The translations under genes were made by a program, and so were the position numbers. Under the pieces are notes generated by a model. That model did no database searches. It was given only the letters and a program-made list of their open reading frames with translations, and was not told the DNA's origin. Shown here piece by piece: positions 54,801-62,988 of a stretch of DNA of 64,000 nt. Origin of the DNA: Streptomyces sp. (GTDB taxonomy: Bacteria; Actinomycetota; Actinomycetes; Streptomycetales; Streptomycetaceae). Each line of letters starts with the position of its first letter. The stretch's first letter is position 1. The stretch covers positions 62,001 through 126,000 of the forward strand of contig NZ_JAEKKT010000128.1 of the NCBI RefSeq assembly GCF_019510245.1. Reading direction: 5' to 3'.

Positions 54801-54962
54801 CCGGTCGCGGTGGGATGCCGCGTGAGGTGATCCGGTGGGCGCCGCGTCGGCCGGCACCGTCGCCGACAGGGACGCGGCGGCCAGGGCCGCGACGACGGCC
54901 GCGGCGACGGGTCTGGAGGCGGGACGTCTGGATGTGCGTATGCGTGTACGAAATGCGGACAT
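48807..54962 (-). CDS. Giant secreted protein: DNRLRE-like, SGNH-like and two LamG domains
   Basis: 2,051 residues. Signal peptide at 1-45 (PVAAAVVAALAAASLSATVP ending ADAAP). Next comes the region typical of Streptomyces RHS-associated surface proteins (WVPIDTTLERRADGTWAP), then a DNRLRE-type beta domain near 330-480 (YVDPEWSG, GERARTYYQMNTSGI). Ig/fibronectin-like segments follow around 500-700. An SGNH-hydrolase-like module spans about 1176-1590, starting HWVGTWSSVQDTAK; its block I reads YGDQSVNGD where active enzymes have GDS, and block III reads GASDLLN where GxND is usual, so catalysis is doubtful. Two LamG jellyroll domains end the protein at about 1610-1830 and 1835-2051, with ADYTVSAWVKL and GDYTVSAWVKI. 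Divergent from the RHS gene across a 327-bp control region. A likely carbohydrate-binding adhesin or accessory to the RHS toxin. Confidence 0.88.
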   Translation of the reverse strand: MSAFRTRIRTSRRPASRPVAAAVVAALAAASLSATVPADAAPTGSPHAASHRDRHPHSAARRLNATESASARAKATGKPVTIDQLTDTGTTVVANPNGTFTRTDSSMPQRTRRRGKWVPIDTTLERRADGTWAPKAAVTDVAFSDGGPGALVTLRDGSDRLGFSWPGTLPRPVISGDTATYPEVLPQVDLQLTADASGYSSILVIKSPKAAADPRLDSLALNTTSAGLKLAPTRDDGAQATDRHTGRTVFHSDTALMWDSAGPPAGDKAVARVASASSAGAEHKAAAKVGKHRSRVRVTLKSGRQLLGLDKKLLSAKSTAYPVYVDPEWSGRPSQLDWARISDNGWNVYNSTSTSGSTNAREGWDNNTPGNGERARTYYQMNTSGIKGAVVSHASLYVKQLSAASCADTPAAVYGTDRPAGWGSSSLYWGHEPGGRTGSLGTNPKSHEAGTCPVTDGANSWVSPPSLEFDVTSRAQSAAAGSWASMTLMVQSPDMNDAQQWKQLAYGGGATMSVTYSYRPRLKNGTGTPAIKPSSVNMGKTMTTTHTPTLSARAVDPDLAGGCELVRMEYNVYNSSGTLIHQGFGPSTDSKKRARYNTNGSDWTTPSLPDGNYTWKATAQNAAGYWAGTGSGIWTKTQSFTVDTSAPPAPTVTSSQFPAKQIGAAFGDKGTFTLSNNHTNNITGYLFALDATLGNTVYSSSVTHWTTSTTIVPGHVYYGTSDNGPGTGTSVLNGSASPAFAPAKAGPHTLYAKSVDQAGSTSISETKYAFYAGTSTPTYAYGDKMIAGWTATNTDGTTTSVPKATTTSKGGQLISQAAGSGYEFADGYQAMLANKSTTSKVVSGDSATFSFDIPKDGPWSFGGNLTKAKDYGIYNLVLDAGKPTQATLLSGLDAYNSYTTTRFVNLGIPKDASGQLLTLKQGVHTLTLTLTGKNPSSTGYQAGLDVLRLAPALTCAINATSSCLNNTATSTFTTTTSPADADGSGNSINSADLTGTSGWQSGKSVTVGGATVTLPKFGTGTYDNMLASGQTVTVPGSGVTNTGGAVVFLGFATGGAAKGATGSITYAKNNCLDPNGDPADQSYTLDTVPDWLSGPASSASVTLVHQNHSNNTQTSPSPGPKIYAISVPLACPGSVISSISLPLFTNGVQAGQPTLHILGMGVRPLTTTGSGTGAQHWVGTWSSVQDTAKVTQSGGTTATVNGQTLRVPAHVSIGTDDGNGVRLHLSNAMGTAPVTFDAASVAPQDGTAGGATAASAPTPLTFNGAASVTVPAGGDVTSDPVTLHVDQQATVLVSLQVHGSVAAMPGHAAAQTPVWVSDAANRTGDTAATKYTQTTYTGLPYLTGIDVTTPTTAPTGSLVLYGDQSVNGDTASGDGRHHLSDAITGAIVDDPNGEGTVDYGVLNAGTNSNSLNNNLLPQITNSDTPTNALNPLDRNVLAQGNVRTVLVSTGASDLLNCTSDANTCATKVENGLAALNSQLSSYYTDDGQAYINGQPVTQNSNLTVYLTTIPPFTAAHPGTAAQESAREAVNQYLLDNFPSQVIDFAAAVSTDGTATSSTVKAADLSSGNPSNTYYDDLAARYLNDTNTQVVGIAPNLIVPEATGGDTPDNEWEMAADGTDARGDNPFTAVGGATFGSTGPNAVNAPATATSFDGSGGFLESDHTAVDTSADYTVSAWVKLDSTDNPATAICEGTSQHQAFYIGYDRGNKGWMFQTTTTNDDNADFPTAEGDTNTGAVGTWTHLLVTYTAPVDGDDSSGVMSIYQNGTLMGTATNLTPQYDSSMPLTVGGCINDPAATSPYNAFPGSVSDVQVYPYAMPASQADAASVIVPAGWDNGMPEDEWKLGSNGADTASLNPVTATGSAAYGSDAPSGLSGSVAFDGSTGFLKSRQSAVNTLGDYTVSAWVKINSALGTTAVCQGTTQHQAFYLSYDKASSAWMFQTTTTNDENSDFPTAEGDNNSAPVGTWTHLVAAFRAPVPGQSTTGNMALYQNGTLMGTATNLSPQYDSSLPLTVGGCVNSASATTPYLAFPGSVADVHVYPRTLSATEVSNLH

Positions 54963-55140
54963 GCAGGCTGGGATCCTTCGCTGGTCTCTTGCGGTCCCCC
55001 GTGGGTCCGCGCCGCTGTGCATTCTGAGGTCCGGGAACGAGAAGGGTCCATTGCCAAATGACCGAACGTAGACCGAAGTTGGTCCGTTTTTGATCTATAG
55101 GTGCAGACTTGGGGATCAACTTGTGTTTCCCCTTGGGTAT

Positions 55141-55177
55141 TTCACAGGAAATTCTTTACCTGTGAAGGGCCTGTGAG
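55141..55177. promoter_or_regulatory. Operator-like inverted and direct repeats in the LamG/RHS divergent promoter
   Basis: TTCACAGG (55141-55148) and CCTGTGAA (55159-55166) form a perfect 8-bp dyad with a 10-bp AT-rich spacer; CCTGTGA is repeated 11 bp further on, at 55170-55176, on the same face of the helix. A multi-site regulator binding here could coordinate both giant genes. Confidence 0.6.
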
Positions 55178-55289
55178 GACCTAGCGTGACGCTCACGGGG
55201 AAGCGATCTTTGTGTGCCCCCGTTTGACGTGCACTCAGACGCCCGTCGGGCGGCCTGTGTGCTCCTGCTCAAGGAGGGGGTCGCGCACT

Positions 55290-58200
55290 ATGGCGCGCAC
55301 AACGGGGTGGAGTCGGGCCCGGTGGGGCTCACGCACCCGAAGATTTCGGCGTATGGTCTTCGTGACGGTCGGCGCCATGGTTCTGTCGGGACTCCTTCCC
55401 GCCGGTATGGCCGAGGCGGCGCAGACGAAGCGCCATGTGGCGGCCCCGGCCGCCCCGCACGACAAGCGGATCCCCTTCACCCACGCGAAGCCCCGGCACA
55501 CCGCCCCGCACCAGGGGTTCAAGCACTTCGACCCCGCCGCCCACGCGAAGCTCCCCCTGCCGGGCAGCGCCGAGGTCACCCTTCCCGTCGCCCCTGCCGC
55601 AGGGCACCTGACCGTCAGGGCGACGCAGAAGCGGGCCGGCGGCACACCCGTCCTGCTCGGCCCGGCGGCAGGCGCACGGCGCGCGGCGAGCGCCGTCACC
55701 GGGGCGCAGCGCGTCCGCGTGACCGTGCTGGACCAGAAGGCCGCCCGCGCCGCCGGTGTGCACGGTGTGCTCTTCACGCTACGGCGCACCAGCCCGGGCG
55801 CCGGAAAGGTCGCACTGCGGGTCGACGACTCCTCCTTCCGTTACGCCTTCGGCGGTGACTTCGCGACCCGTCTGCACCTCGTGCAGCTCCCCGCGTGCGC
55901 GTTGACCACGCCGAAGCGGGCCGAGTGCCAGGCGCAGACGGCGGTGCGCACCGCGCCGGGGGCGCCCCTTTCCGGGCAGGTCACCGTGCCGGGCACGGCA
56001 TCCGCCGGCACCGCGCATGCCCGTACGGCCGCTGCGTCGCCCGCCGCCATGGTGGTCATGGCGGCGGCAGCGGGCTCCTCTGGCCCGGCGGGCGACTACT
56101 CGGCGACCAGCCTGTCTCCCGCGGGTACGTGGTCGACGTCGGGGAACACCGGCGCGTTCACCTACAGCTACCCCGTCACCGTGCCTCCCGCGATCGCCGG
56201 CGCCACCCCCCAGGTCGGTCTCTCGTACGACTCCTCCAGCCAGGACGCCCGGACCGAGGGCACCAACAACCAGTCCTCGTGGCTGGGCGACGGGTGGAGT
56301 TCGACGGAGAGCTACGTCGAACGCACCTACAAGCCCTGCGACGACGACTCGTCCTCGGGCGCGCCCAAGAACGACGGCGACCAGTGCTGGGCCGGACAGA
56401 TCCTCACCCTGTCCCTGAACGGCAGGTCGACCCAGCTGGTCTACGACGACGACACCAAGACGTTCCACCCGGCACAGGACGACGCCTCCATCAAGGTCGA
56501 GGACCTGACGGGCACCACGAACGGCACCGACAACGGCGAGTACTTCAAGGTCACCGAAGGAGGTGTGCAGTATTTCTTCGGCTACAACCGCCTGCCGGGC
56601 TGGAGCAGCGGCAAGGACGAGACCAGGTCCGTCTGGAGCGAACCCGTCTACCACGCGCACGGCGGCGTGTCGGCGTGCCCGGACAGTACGACCTTCGCCG
56701 ACACGTCCTGCACGCTCGGGTACCGCTTCAACCTGGACTACGCGGTGGACACCCACAGCAACGCCACCGCCTGGTACTACACGCCGGAGACCGGCTACTA
56801 CGGCGCGGACCTGAAGAACACCGCGGTCGCCTACACCCGCGGCGGCACCCTGTCCCGCATCGACTACGGCATGACCGCCTCGACCGTCTACTCGGGCACC
56901 GCCCCGGAGCAGATCCTCTTCGGCACCGCGGAGCGCTGCATCCCCGGCACCCCGTCGGGCAACACCTGCGCGGACAGCCAGTTCACCCCGGCCAACGCGG
57001 CCTACTGGCCGGACGTCCCCGTCGACCTGAACTGCACCTCCGGCGCGGACTGCACCACCCACAGCCCCAGCTTCTGGTCGCGCAAGCGCCTGACCTCCAT
57101 CACCACCCAGATCCAGGTGGGCGGCGCCACCAAGCAGGTCGACAAGTTCAGCTTCACGCAGTCCTTCCCCGACGGCGGCGACCACGCCCCCACCCTGTGG
57201 CTGGACTCCGTCCAGCGCACCGGCCTGGACACCCAGGGCGGTGCCACGGGCAGCTCCTCCACACCGCCGGTCAGCTTCGACCCGCCGCTGCAACTGCCCA
57301 ACCGGGTCGGCACGATCCCGCAGATGCCGCTGATGTACCACGACCGCATCCAGACGGTCACCAGCGAGACCGGTGCCGAGACCTCCGTCACCTATGACCG
57401 CCCGGACTGCTCCACCGCCCCGGCGAGCGACCCCGACGACCCCACCGACACGGCGGCCAGGTCGTTCGCCTCGACGAACACCCTGTCCTGCTTCCCGGTG
57501 TACTGGACCCCGACGGGACAGCCGGCACCCTGGATGGACTGGTTCTACAAGTACAAGGTCACCTCCGTGGTGACCGAGGACCCGCACAACTCCTACCAGG
57601 ACGGTTCCCAGCCCAGGCTGGAGACCGACTACGTCTACAAGGGCAAGCCCGGCTGGCACTACGACGACAACGAGGTCGTCAAGGCGAAGAACCGCACCTG
57701 GGGCCAGTTCCGCGGCTACCCGGAGGTGGACGTCACCACCGGTGACCCGAACGTCTTCCACCTCACCGACGGCGCCCAGGTCCACGACCAGCGGACGCTG
57801 GCCAAGACGTACTACTTCCTGGGCATGAACGGCGACACGCTGCCCGGTGGAAAGACCCGTTCGGTGCCCGACCTGACCAGTCAGGACGGCACGGTCGACG
57901 TCGCGGACGACGACGCGCTGGCCGGGCAGGTCTTCGAGACCGACAGCTACACCGGCGCCGGCGGCAGCCTCGACAAGGCCGCCGTGACCGTACCGACGGT
58001 CATCGGCCCCACCGCCACCCGCAACCGCAGCGGCCTGCCGGACCTGACGGCGCGGATGGTGCGCACAGCCAGGACGCTGACCCGTCAGGCCGTCTCCTAC
58101 GGCTGGCGCAGGACCGAGACGGACACCTTCTACACCACCGCCCTCGGCAAGCCCACCACCGGCATGCCCGTGCAGGTCGACGACCGGGGCGAGACCACCG

Positions 58201-61200
58201 ACAGCCACAACGTCGCCCAGTGCACGTACACCCGCTACCTGTCCGACACCAGCCCGCTGCTGGTCCTGCCCGCCGAGACCATCACCACCGCGCAGGACTG
58301 CACGGCCGCCGGTGCCACCCCCAGCGGCACGCTGATCTCCGACACCCGTACCTCGTACGACAAGAAGGCGTTCGGCTACGACGGCGACGGCCGGCAGAAC
58401 CCGGCCCTTCCCGACCACGGTGACGTCACCCTGGTCCAGAAGGCGTCGGCCGCGAGCGGCTCCACCGCAACGGCCTTCGTCGACGAGACCGCCACCGACT
58501 ACGACTCCTACGGCCGCGCGAAGAGCGTCACGCGTACTCCCAACTCCACGTCCCCGGACGGCAAGAGCCTCGCCCAGACCGTCTCCACCGCCTTCAGCCC
58601 GAGCAGCGGCGCCCTGCCGACCGGCACGGTGACCGCCACCCAGGTGACGCCCGGCGCGGCGTGCACCACCGACAGCACCAGCTCGAAGGACTGCCAGGTC
58701 TCCACCACGACCCTGGACGCCGCCCGGGCACTGCCGGTGGCCAAGACCGACGAGGCGGGCCTGCTCACCTCCCTCACCTACGACGCGCTCGGCCGTCTCA
58801 CGGCCGTCTGGCTGCCCAACGAGAACAAGGCCAACAGCGCGCCGGCGAACATGACCTACAGCTACCGGCTGGCCCAGAACGCGCCCTCCGTCATCAGCGA
58901 GAACACGCTGCTGGACGACGGCACCTACCGGACCGGCAAGACGCTGTACGACGCCATGCTGCGCAAGCTGCAGACGCAGGACACCGCCGAGAACGGCTCG
59001 ACGACGGTGACCGACACCCAGTACGACTCGCACGGCTGGACGGTCCTCACCCACAACGCCTACAACATCGGCGGCGGCCCCAGCGACGTCCTGGCCTCCA
59101 TCTCCCAGGTGTCCATACCGGACACCACCGCCACGGACTACGACGGGCAGGGCCGGCCCGGTCTGGTGACCGAGGAGCACGACGGCCACCGGACCGCGGC
59201 CACCACCACCGCCTACACCGGTGACCGCACCACGGTCGTGCCGCCGAAGGGCGGGGTGGCCACCACCAAGGTCACCGACGCCCGCGGCCGGACCAGCGAG
59301 CTGGACCAGTACACCGCCGCTCCCACCGTGTCCGGGTCCGCCGCCACCGGCTTCACCGCCACCGGCGGCACCGCCTCGGCCACCACCTACGGCTACGACA
59401 AGGCGGGCCGGCAGGAGCAGGTGACCGGGCCGGACAACGCGGTCTGGAAGTTCGGCTACGACATGCTGGGCCGCAAGACCTCGCAGACCGACCCGGACGC
59501 GGGCCCGAGCAAGTACGGCTTCGACGACGCCGGGAACCTCGTCTCCACCACGGACGCGAGGCAGGCCGAACTCGACTACACCTACGACCTGCTGGGCCGC
59601 AAGCTGGCCGGCACCGACAAGGGCAAGTCGGACTTCAAGTTCGCCTCCTGGACGTACGACACCCTGCGGATCGGGCAGCCCACCTCGTCGACCCGGTTCG
59701 TGCCGGGCGTGACCGGTGGCTACACGCTGGCCACCACGGGCTACACCACGCTCGGCAAGCCCACCGGCAGCACCATCACCCTGCCCGCGTCGGAGGCGCC
59801 GCTGCCGACCTCGTACACCACGTCCTACACGTACACCACCAACGACCAGCTGCTGAAGACGCAGATCGACCCGCGCGCGCAGGGGCTGAACAACGAGACC
59901 ATCACCTACGCCCGCGACGCGCTGGGCAACCCGACGAAGACCAGCAGCGGCATCAGCACCTACGTGGACGCCTCCGTCTACACCAACTACGGCGAGCCCT
60001 CGCGGCTGACGTTCGGCCCCACCACCAACCCGGCCTGGGCGACCTATTCCTACGACGACCAGACGCGCCGGGTCACCGACCGTCTCATCGAGCGGACCCA
60101 GGCACCCGGTCCCGTCGTCGACGACACGTCGTACGGCTACGACGACGCCGGAAACCCGACCTCCATCACCGACCGCCAGTCGGAGACCGGTAACACCGTC
60201 ACCGACCAGCAGTGCTTCGACTACGACACCCTCGACCGGCTCTCCTCCGCCTGGACGGCGACCGACGACTGCAAGGCCGACCCGCCCACCTCGGGCACCC
60301 TGGCCACCACGGCCGGCTCCTACTGGCAGTCCTACGGCTACGACGCCGTCGGCGACCGCCGGCAGACGATCGACCACGCGGTGGGCTCCGGCGGCACGAC
60401 CACCACGACCAACTACGTCAACGGCTGCACCGCCGCGTGCAACTCCACCGGCGCCCAGCCCCACACCCTGACCGACACCACCGGAGGCGCCGCCCCGACG
60501 CACTTCGTCTACGACACCGCGGGCAACCTCCTCACCCGCACCCCCACGAGCGGCCCCGGCCAGAGCCTGACCTGGGACGACGAGGGCCACCTGGCCGAGG
60601 TCGACACCACTGGAACGGCCCCGACGGCCACCAAGTACCTCTACGACGCCGACGGCAACCAGCTCATCCGGCGCGACCCGACCCAGACCACCCTGTTCGC
60701 CGGTGACACCGAGATCGTCGTCAACACGGCCGTCACCCCCAACGTCGTCCTCGGCGCGGTCCGCAGCTACACCCACGGCGGCGGCAGCGGCCTGCCCGTC
60801 GCCGTGCGCTCCAGCCTGTCGGGCGGCGGAGTGAAGTACCTGTTCACCGACGACCACGGCACCGCGACCCTGGCCATGGACGTCACCACCCAGCAGGTCG
60901 CGCGCAAGCAGTACACGCCGTTCGGCCAGACACGGGCCGGCGCCAACAGCACCAGTTGGCCCGATCCCACCCGCTCGTTCCTGGGCAAGCCGCAGGACAC
61001 GAGCACCGGCTACACGGATGTCGGCGCCCGCAAGTACGACCCCGCGCTGGGCCGCTTCATCAGCGCCGACCCGGTCTTCGAGGCCAACAGCCCCCAGGAG
61101 TTGGGTGGTTACGCATACGCCGCGGACAACCCGGTCGCCAACAGTGACCCGACCGGCCTCGAGGTCGGCTCCCGGCCCAACTCCTGCCAGTACGACCTCA

Positions 61201-62081
61201 AGTACTGCACCCCCCAGGAGCGCGGCGATCCGCCGTACCTCCCCGGCAGTGGTTCCAGCGGCTGCTCCTACGTCCTGCTCGACCCGTGCGGCGGCGGTGG
61301 CGATGGCGGCGGTGGCGGCGGTGGTGGCGGCGGCGGTCAGGGATCGGGCGGCGGCAACGTGACGTCGGTGATCGTCAACGGCACGGTCGCCGGTGTCCAT
61401 GCGGGCACGAACCTGATCAAGATGCTCTCCAACTCGGAACGCAACGCGGCCTTCCTGCGCGGCTGGGCGAAGTCCATGGGGTGGTCCCAGAAGCCGAACA
61501 GCCCTGTCGAGAAGTGGGGTTACACCGAAGCCGACGGCACCTTCGTCTGGATGCTCCAACTGAAGTTCCAGGCCAGCACCACACCCGGTCTGCAGCCGGG
61601 CAGCAACCAGCCCCGCGTCTCGGCGCGGCTCTTCCAGAGCGGCAAGTTCAAGTACACCAACCCGTTCAGCGGGCAGGTGGGACAGAAGGCTGACGCGCTC
61701 CTCGGATCCTCCGACCCCAACGCCAACCTCTCGCACATCCCCCTGGACGAGCCATGGGTGAAACCGGGCAGCATCGACCTGTTGAAGAGCGGGGTGAAGA
61801 TCGGCGGCAGGCTGATGCTCGGGGCAGCGGTGGCGTACGACGCATACGACGTGGCCTCGGCGCCGAGCGACCAGAAGGTCAGCACGGCCACGCGCGACGC
61901 GGCGGGCCTGGCCGGCGGTCTGGCCGGTGCGGCCTACGGAGCCGAGACCGGTGCGGCCATCGGCTTCACCTTCGGCCCTGTCGGCAGCGCGGTCGGCGGA
62001 GTCGTCGGCGGCCTTGCGGGAGGCATCATCGGTAGCGGCGTCGGTGAGAGCATTGCCGACGGCATCAAGGATCTTTTCTGA
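55290..62081 (+). CDS. Secreted RHS/YD-repeat protein with variable C-terminal tip, putative polymorphic toxin
   Basis: 2,263 residues from ATG 55290, which has GGAGGGGG nine bases upstream. Arg-rich start, then the signal helix MVFVTVGAMVLSGLLPAGMA. An SpvB-like N-domain follows (SLSPAGTWSTSGNTGAFTYS, LSYDSSSQDARTEGTNNQ, SSWLGDGWSSTE). YD repeats run from about 900 (YDALGRLTAVWLPN, YDMLGRKTSQTDPD, YDLLGRKLAGTDKG). The RHS core ends with YTPFGQTRAG, ARKYDPALGRFISADPVFEA and DNPVANSDPTGLEVG near residue 1957. The last 305 residues are the variable tip: a Cys-containing segment, a poly-Gly linker near 2001-2022, an unrecognised globular part (LRGWAKSMGWSQKPNSPVEK, then WGYTEADGTFVWMLQLKF and SHIPLDEP) and a glycine-zipper tail (GAAYGAETGAAIGFTFGPVG, GLAGGIIGSGVGESIADG). 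By family logic the tip is a toxin; the zipper suggests membrane insertion. The gene 17 bp downstream is its candidate immunity. Confidence 0.88.
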   Translation: MARTTGWSRARWGSRTRRFRRMVFVTVGAMVLSGLLPAGMAEAAQTKRHVAAPAAPHDKRIPFTHAKPRHTAPHQGFKHFDPAAHAKLPLPGSAEVTLPVAPAAGHLTVRATQKRAGGTPVLLGPAAGARRAASAVTGAQRVRVTVLDQKAARAAGVHGVLFTLRRTSPGAGKVALRVDDSSFRYAFGGDFATRLHLVQLPACALTTPKRAECQAQTAVRTAPGAPLSGQVTVPGTASAGTAHARTAAASPAAMVVMAAAAGSSGPAGDYSATSLSPAGTWSTSGNTGAFTYSYPVTVPPAIAGATPQVGLSYDSSSQDARTEGTNNQSSWLGDGWSSTESYVERTYKPCDDDSSSGAPKNDGDQCWAGQILTLSLNGRSTQLVYDDDTKTFHPAQDDASIKVEDLTGTTNGTDNGEYFKVTEGGVQYFFGYNRLPGWSSGKDETRSVWSEPVYHAHGGVSACPDSTTFADTSCTLGYRFNLDYAVDTHSNATAWYYTPETGYYGADLKNTAVAYTRGGTLSRIDYGMTASTVYSGTAPEQILFGTAERCIPGTPSGNTCADSQFTPANAAYWPDVPVDLNCTSGADCTTHSPSFWSRKRLTSITTQIQVGGATKQVDKFSFTQSFPDGGDHAPTLWLDSVQRTGLDTQGGATGSSSTPPVSFDPPLQLPNRVGTIPQMPLMYHDRIQTVTSETGAETSVTYDRPDCSTAPASDPDDPTDTAARSFASTNTLSCFPVYWTPTGQPAPWMDWFYKYKVTSVVTEDPHNSYQDGSQPRLETDYVYKGKPGWHYDDNEVVKAKNRTWGQFRGYPEVDVTTGDPNVFHLTDGAQVHDQRTLAKTYYFLGMNGDTLPGGKTRSVPDLTSQDGTVDVADDDALAGQVFETDSYTGAGGSLDKAAVTVPTVIGPTATRNRSGLPDLTARMVRTARTLTRQAVSYGWRRTETDTFYTTALGKPTTGMPVQVDDRGETTDSHNVAQCTYTRYLSDTSPLLVLPAETITTAQDCTAAGATPSGTLISDTRTSYDKKAFGYDGDGRQNPALPDHGDVTLVQKASAASGSTATAFVDETATDYDSYGRAKSVTRTPNSTSPDGKSLAQTVSTAFSPSSGALPTGTVTATQVTPGAACTTDSTSSKDCQVSTTTLDAARALPVAKTDEAGLLTSLTYDALGRLTAVWLPNENKANSAPANMTYSYRLAQNAPSVISENTLLDDGTYRTGKTLYDAMLRKLQTQDTAENGSTTVTDTQYDSHGWTVLTHNAYNIGGGPSDVLASISQVSIPDTTATDYDGQGRPGLVTEEHDGHRTAATTTAYTGDRTTVVPPKGGVATTKVTDARGRTSELDQYTAAPTVSGSAATGFTATGGTASATTYGYDKAGRQEQVTGPDNAVWKFGYDMLGRKTSQTDPDAGPSKYGFDDAGNLVSTTDARQAELDYTYDLLGRKLAGTDKGKSDFKFASWTYDTLRIGQPTSSTRFVPGVTGGYTLATTGYTTLGKPTGSTITLPASEAPLPTSYTTSYTYTTNDQLLKTQIDPRAQGLNNETITYARDALGNPTKTSSGISTYVDASVYTNYGEPSRLTFGPTTNPAWATYSYDDQTRRVTDRLIERTQAPGPVVDDTSYGYDDAGNPTSITDRQSETGNTVTDQQCFDYDTLDRLSSAWTATDDCKADPPTSGTLATTAGSYWQSYGYDAVGDRRQTIDHAVGSGGTTTTTNYVNGCTAACNSTGAQPHTLTDTTGGAAPTHFVYDTAGNLLTRTPTSGPGQSLTWDDEGHLAEVDTTGTAPTATKYLYDADGNQLIRRDPTQTTLFAGDTEIVVNTAVTPNVVLGAVRSYTHGGGSGLPVAVRSSLSGGGVKYLFTDDHGTATLAMDVTTQQVARKQYTPFGQTRAGANSTSWPDPTRSFLGKPQDTSTGYTDVGARKYDPALGRFISADPVFEANSPQELGGYAYAADNPVANSDPTGLEVGSRPNSCQYDLKYCTPQERGDPPYLPGSGSSGCSYVLLDPCGGGGDGGGGGGGGGGGQGSGGGNVTSVIVNGTVAGVHAGTNLIKMLSNSERNAAFLRGWAKSMGWSQKPNSPVEKWGYTEADGTFVWMLQLKFQASTTPGLQPGSNQPRVSARLFQSGKFKYTNPFSGQVGQKADALLGSSDPNANLSHIPLDEPWVKPGSIDLLKSGVKIGGRLMLGAAVAYDAYDVASAPSDQKVSTATRDAAGLAGGLAGAAYGAETGAAIGFTFGPVGSAVGGVVGGLAGGIIGSGVGESIADGIKDLF

Positions 62082-62098
62082 GAGGAGCGGTTGAGCCG

Positions 62099-62440
62099 AT
62101 GTCGACACCACCCCCCGACGACCCCGTGGGGGTCCAGCTGATCGCGATCCTCGACGACCCGGAGGCCCCCGAGGCCGACCAGCTCGACGCGGCGATGGAC
62201 CTGGAGTTCCACTCCGGTCCGCGGCTTGAGCAGGCGATCTTCGAGATCCTGCGACGGGAGGACTTCAGCAGTGTCCTGGCCCAGTTGTGCGCGGAGTCGC
62301 TCGGCGGGATCTGGGCCCGGGAGGGCCGGATCGACGAGGCGTTCTTCCCGGAGCTGCGGGGGCAGGCGCTTCGGGAGGTGCTCGCCGTCCTCGGAGACCG
62401 CGCGCCTCAGCTGATCCCCGAGGGGATGCAGGAAGACTGA
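62099..62440 (+). CDS. Small acidic protein, candidate immunity protein for the RHS tip
   Basis: 113 residues, rich in Asp and Glu, no signal peptide, no membrane segment, predicted helical (LEQAIFEILRREDFSSVLAQ, LCAESLGGIWAREGRIDEAF, ELRGQALREVLAVL), which could be a small HEAT-like fold. GAGGAG overlaps the RHS stop (TGAGAGGAG) and lies 11 bases before ATG 62099; the 17-bp gap implies co-expression. Immunity genes of polymorphic toxins are typically short, acidic and immediately downstream of the toxin tip, so this is the natural candidate, but no specific immunity family was recognised. Confidence 0.7.
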   Translation: MSTPPPDDPVGVQLIAILDDPEAPEADQLDAAMDLEFHSGPRLEQAIFEILRREDFSSVLAQLCAESLGGIWAREGRIDEAFFPELRGQALREVLAVLGDRAPQLIPEGMQED

Positions 62441-62456
62441 CACGCCTGCCCGCGTC

Positions 62457-62483
62457 GGCCCCACCGGTTCCCCCGGTGGGGCC
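62457..62483 (+). terminator. Terminator after RHS/immunity operon
   Basis: GGCCCCACCGG (62457-62467) and CCGGTGGGGCC (62473-62483), perfect 11-bp stem with loop TTCCC, 16 bp after the immunity-candidate stop. Confidence 0.8.
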
Positions 62484-62569
62484 GCCGCTCGTCCGGCCCG
62501 CGAACGGGCGAGGCCGGCGTCCACATGTCCTGCCCCGACGTCGCGAAGGGCTCCCTGAGCCCACACGCC

Positions 62570-62790
62570 GCGAACGTGTCCCAGGCGGCGGGTCTTGACC
62601 TCGCGCACCGCACACGCCGCGTCACTACTTCGCGACGGGTGCCATCGCGGGCGGTGTCTCTCCTCCCGAAGTGTCGCGGTGGCCCGGCCACGCAACCATC
62701 CAGATCACGGCAGACGTCTACGGCCACCTGACTCCAGATGTCGGTGGCAGACCGAGGCCCGTGATGGACCAGGTACTGACAGGCGTTGGC
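62570..62790 (+). pseudogene. C-terminal remnant of a tyrosine recombinase/integrase
   Basis: Only the end of the catalytic domain is left. One frame gives SQAAGLDLAHRTR; after a frameshift near 62,618 the next gives RHYFATGAIAGGVSPPEVSR then WPGHATIQITADVYGHLTP. These match the box II Arg-His, the GH motif and the nucleophile Tyr of phage-type integrases (LRHxFAT, LGHxxIQxTxDxYGHL). Everything before the Arg-His box is gone, and the tail runs into an sbcD-like piece, so it cannot be functional. Its position about 200 bp from the right yigZ repeat is where an integrase would sit in an integrated element. Confidence 0.8.
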
Positions 62791-62988
62791 GTGATCTGTG
62801 ATCCCGCCCTGACCCGGCACGAGGACGCCTGGGTCGAGGCCACCCTCACCGACCCGGTCCGCCCGGCCGACCCCATGGCCCGCCTCACCGACCGCTTCCC
62901 GCACACCCTCAGCCTGGTCTTCGACCCCGACCGCGCCCCCGACGACCCCGACGTCTCCTACGCCCGCCGCCTGGCCGGCCGCACCGAC
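62791..62988 (+). pseudogene. Fragment resembling the C-terminal region of SbcD exonuclease
   Basis: In frame with the integrase remnant, the segment reads DPALTRHEDAWVEATLTDPV then RPADPMARLTDRFPHTLSLV and DVSYARRLAGRTDRE. This pattern (TDPVRP, MARL-RFPHTL, RLAGR) matches the capping domain near the end of actinobacterial SbcD nucleases, which normally have an N-terminal metallophosphatase domain absent here. About 65 codons are present, fused directly to the yigZ 3' end. It is a recombination product, not a gene. Confidence 0.6.

Noticed and set aside
49740..54830. Long plus-strand frame opposite the LamG gene (about 1,700 codons)
   Set aside because: Repetitive Val/Gly/Arg composition with no recognisable domain; the minus strand codes a clear multi-domain secreted protein.
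55779..62111. Very long open frame antisense to the RHS gene (over 2,000 codons)
   Set aside because: High-GC coding sequence produces long antisense frames. The translation is Gly/Val/Arg low-complexity without domains, and the sense frame has YD repeats and a signal peptide.
62570..62790. Functional integrase gene
   Set aside because: Only the last part of the catalytic domain is present, with an internal frameshift and fusion to foreign segments.
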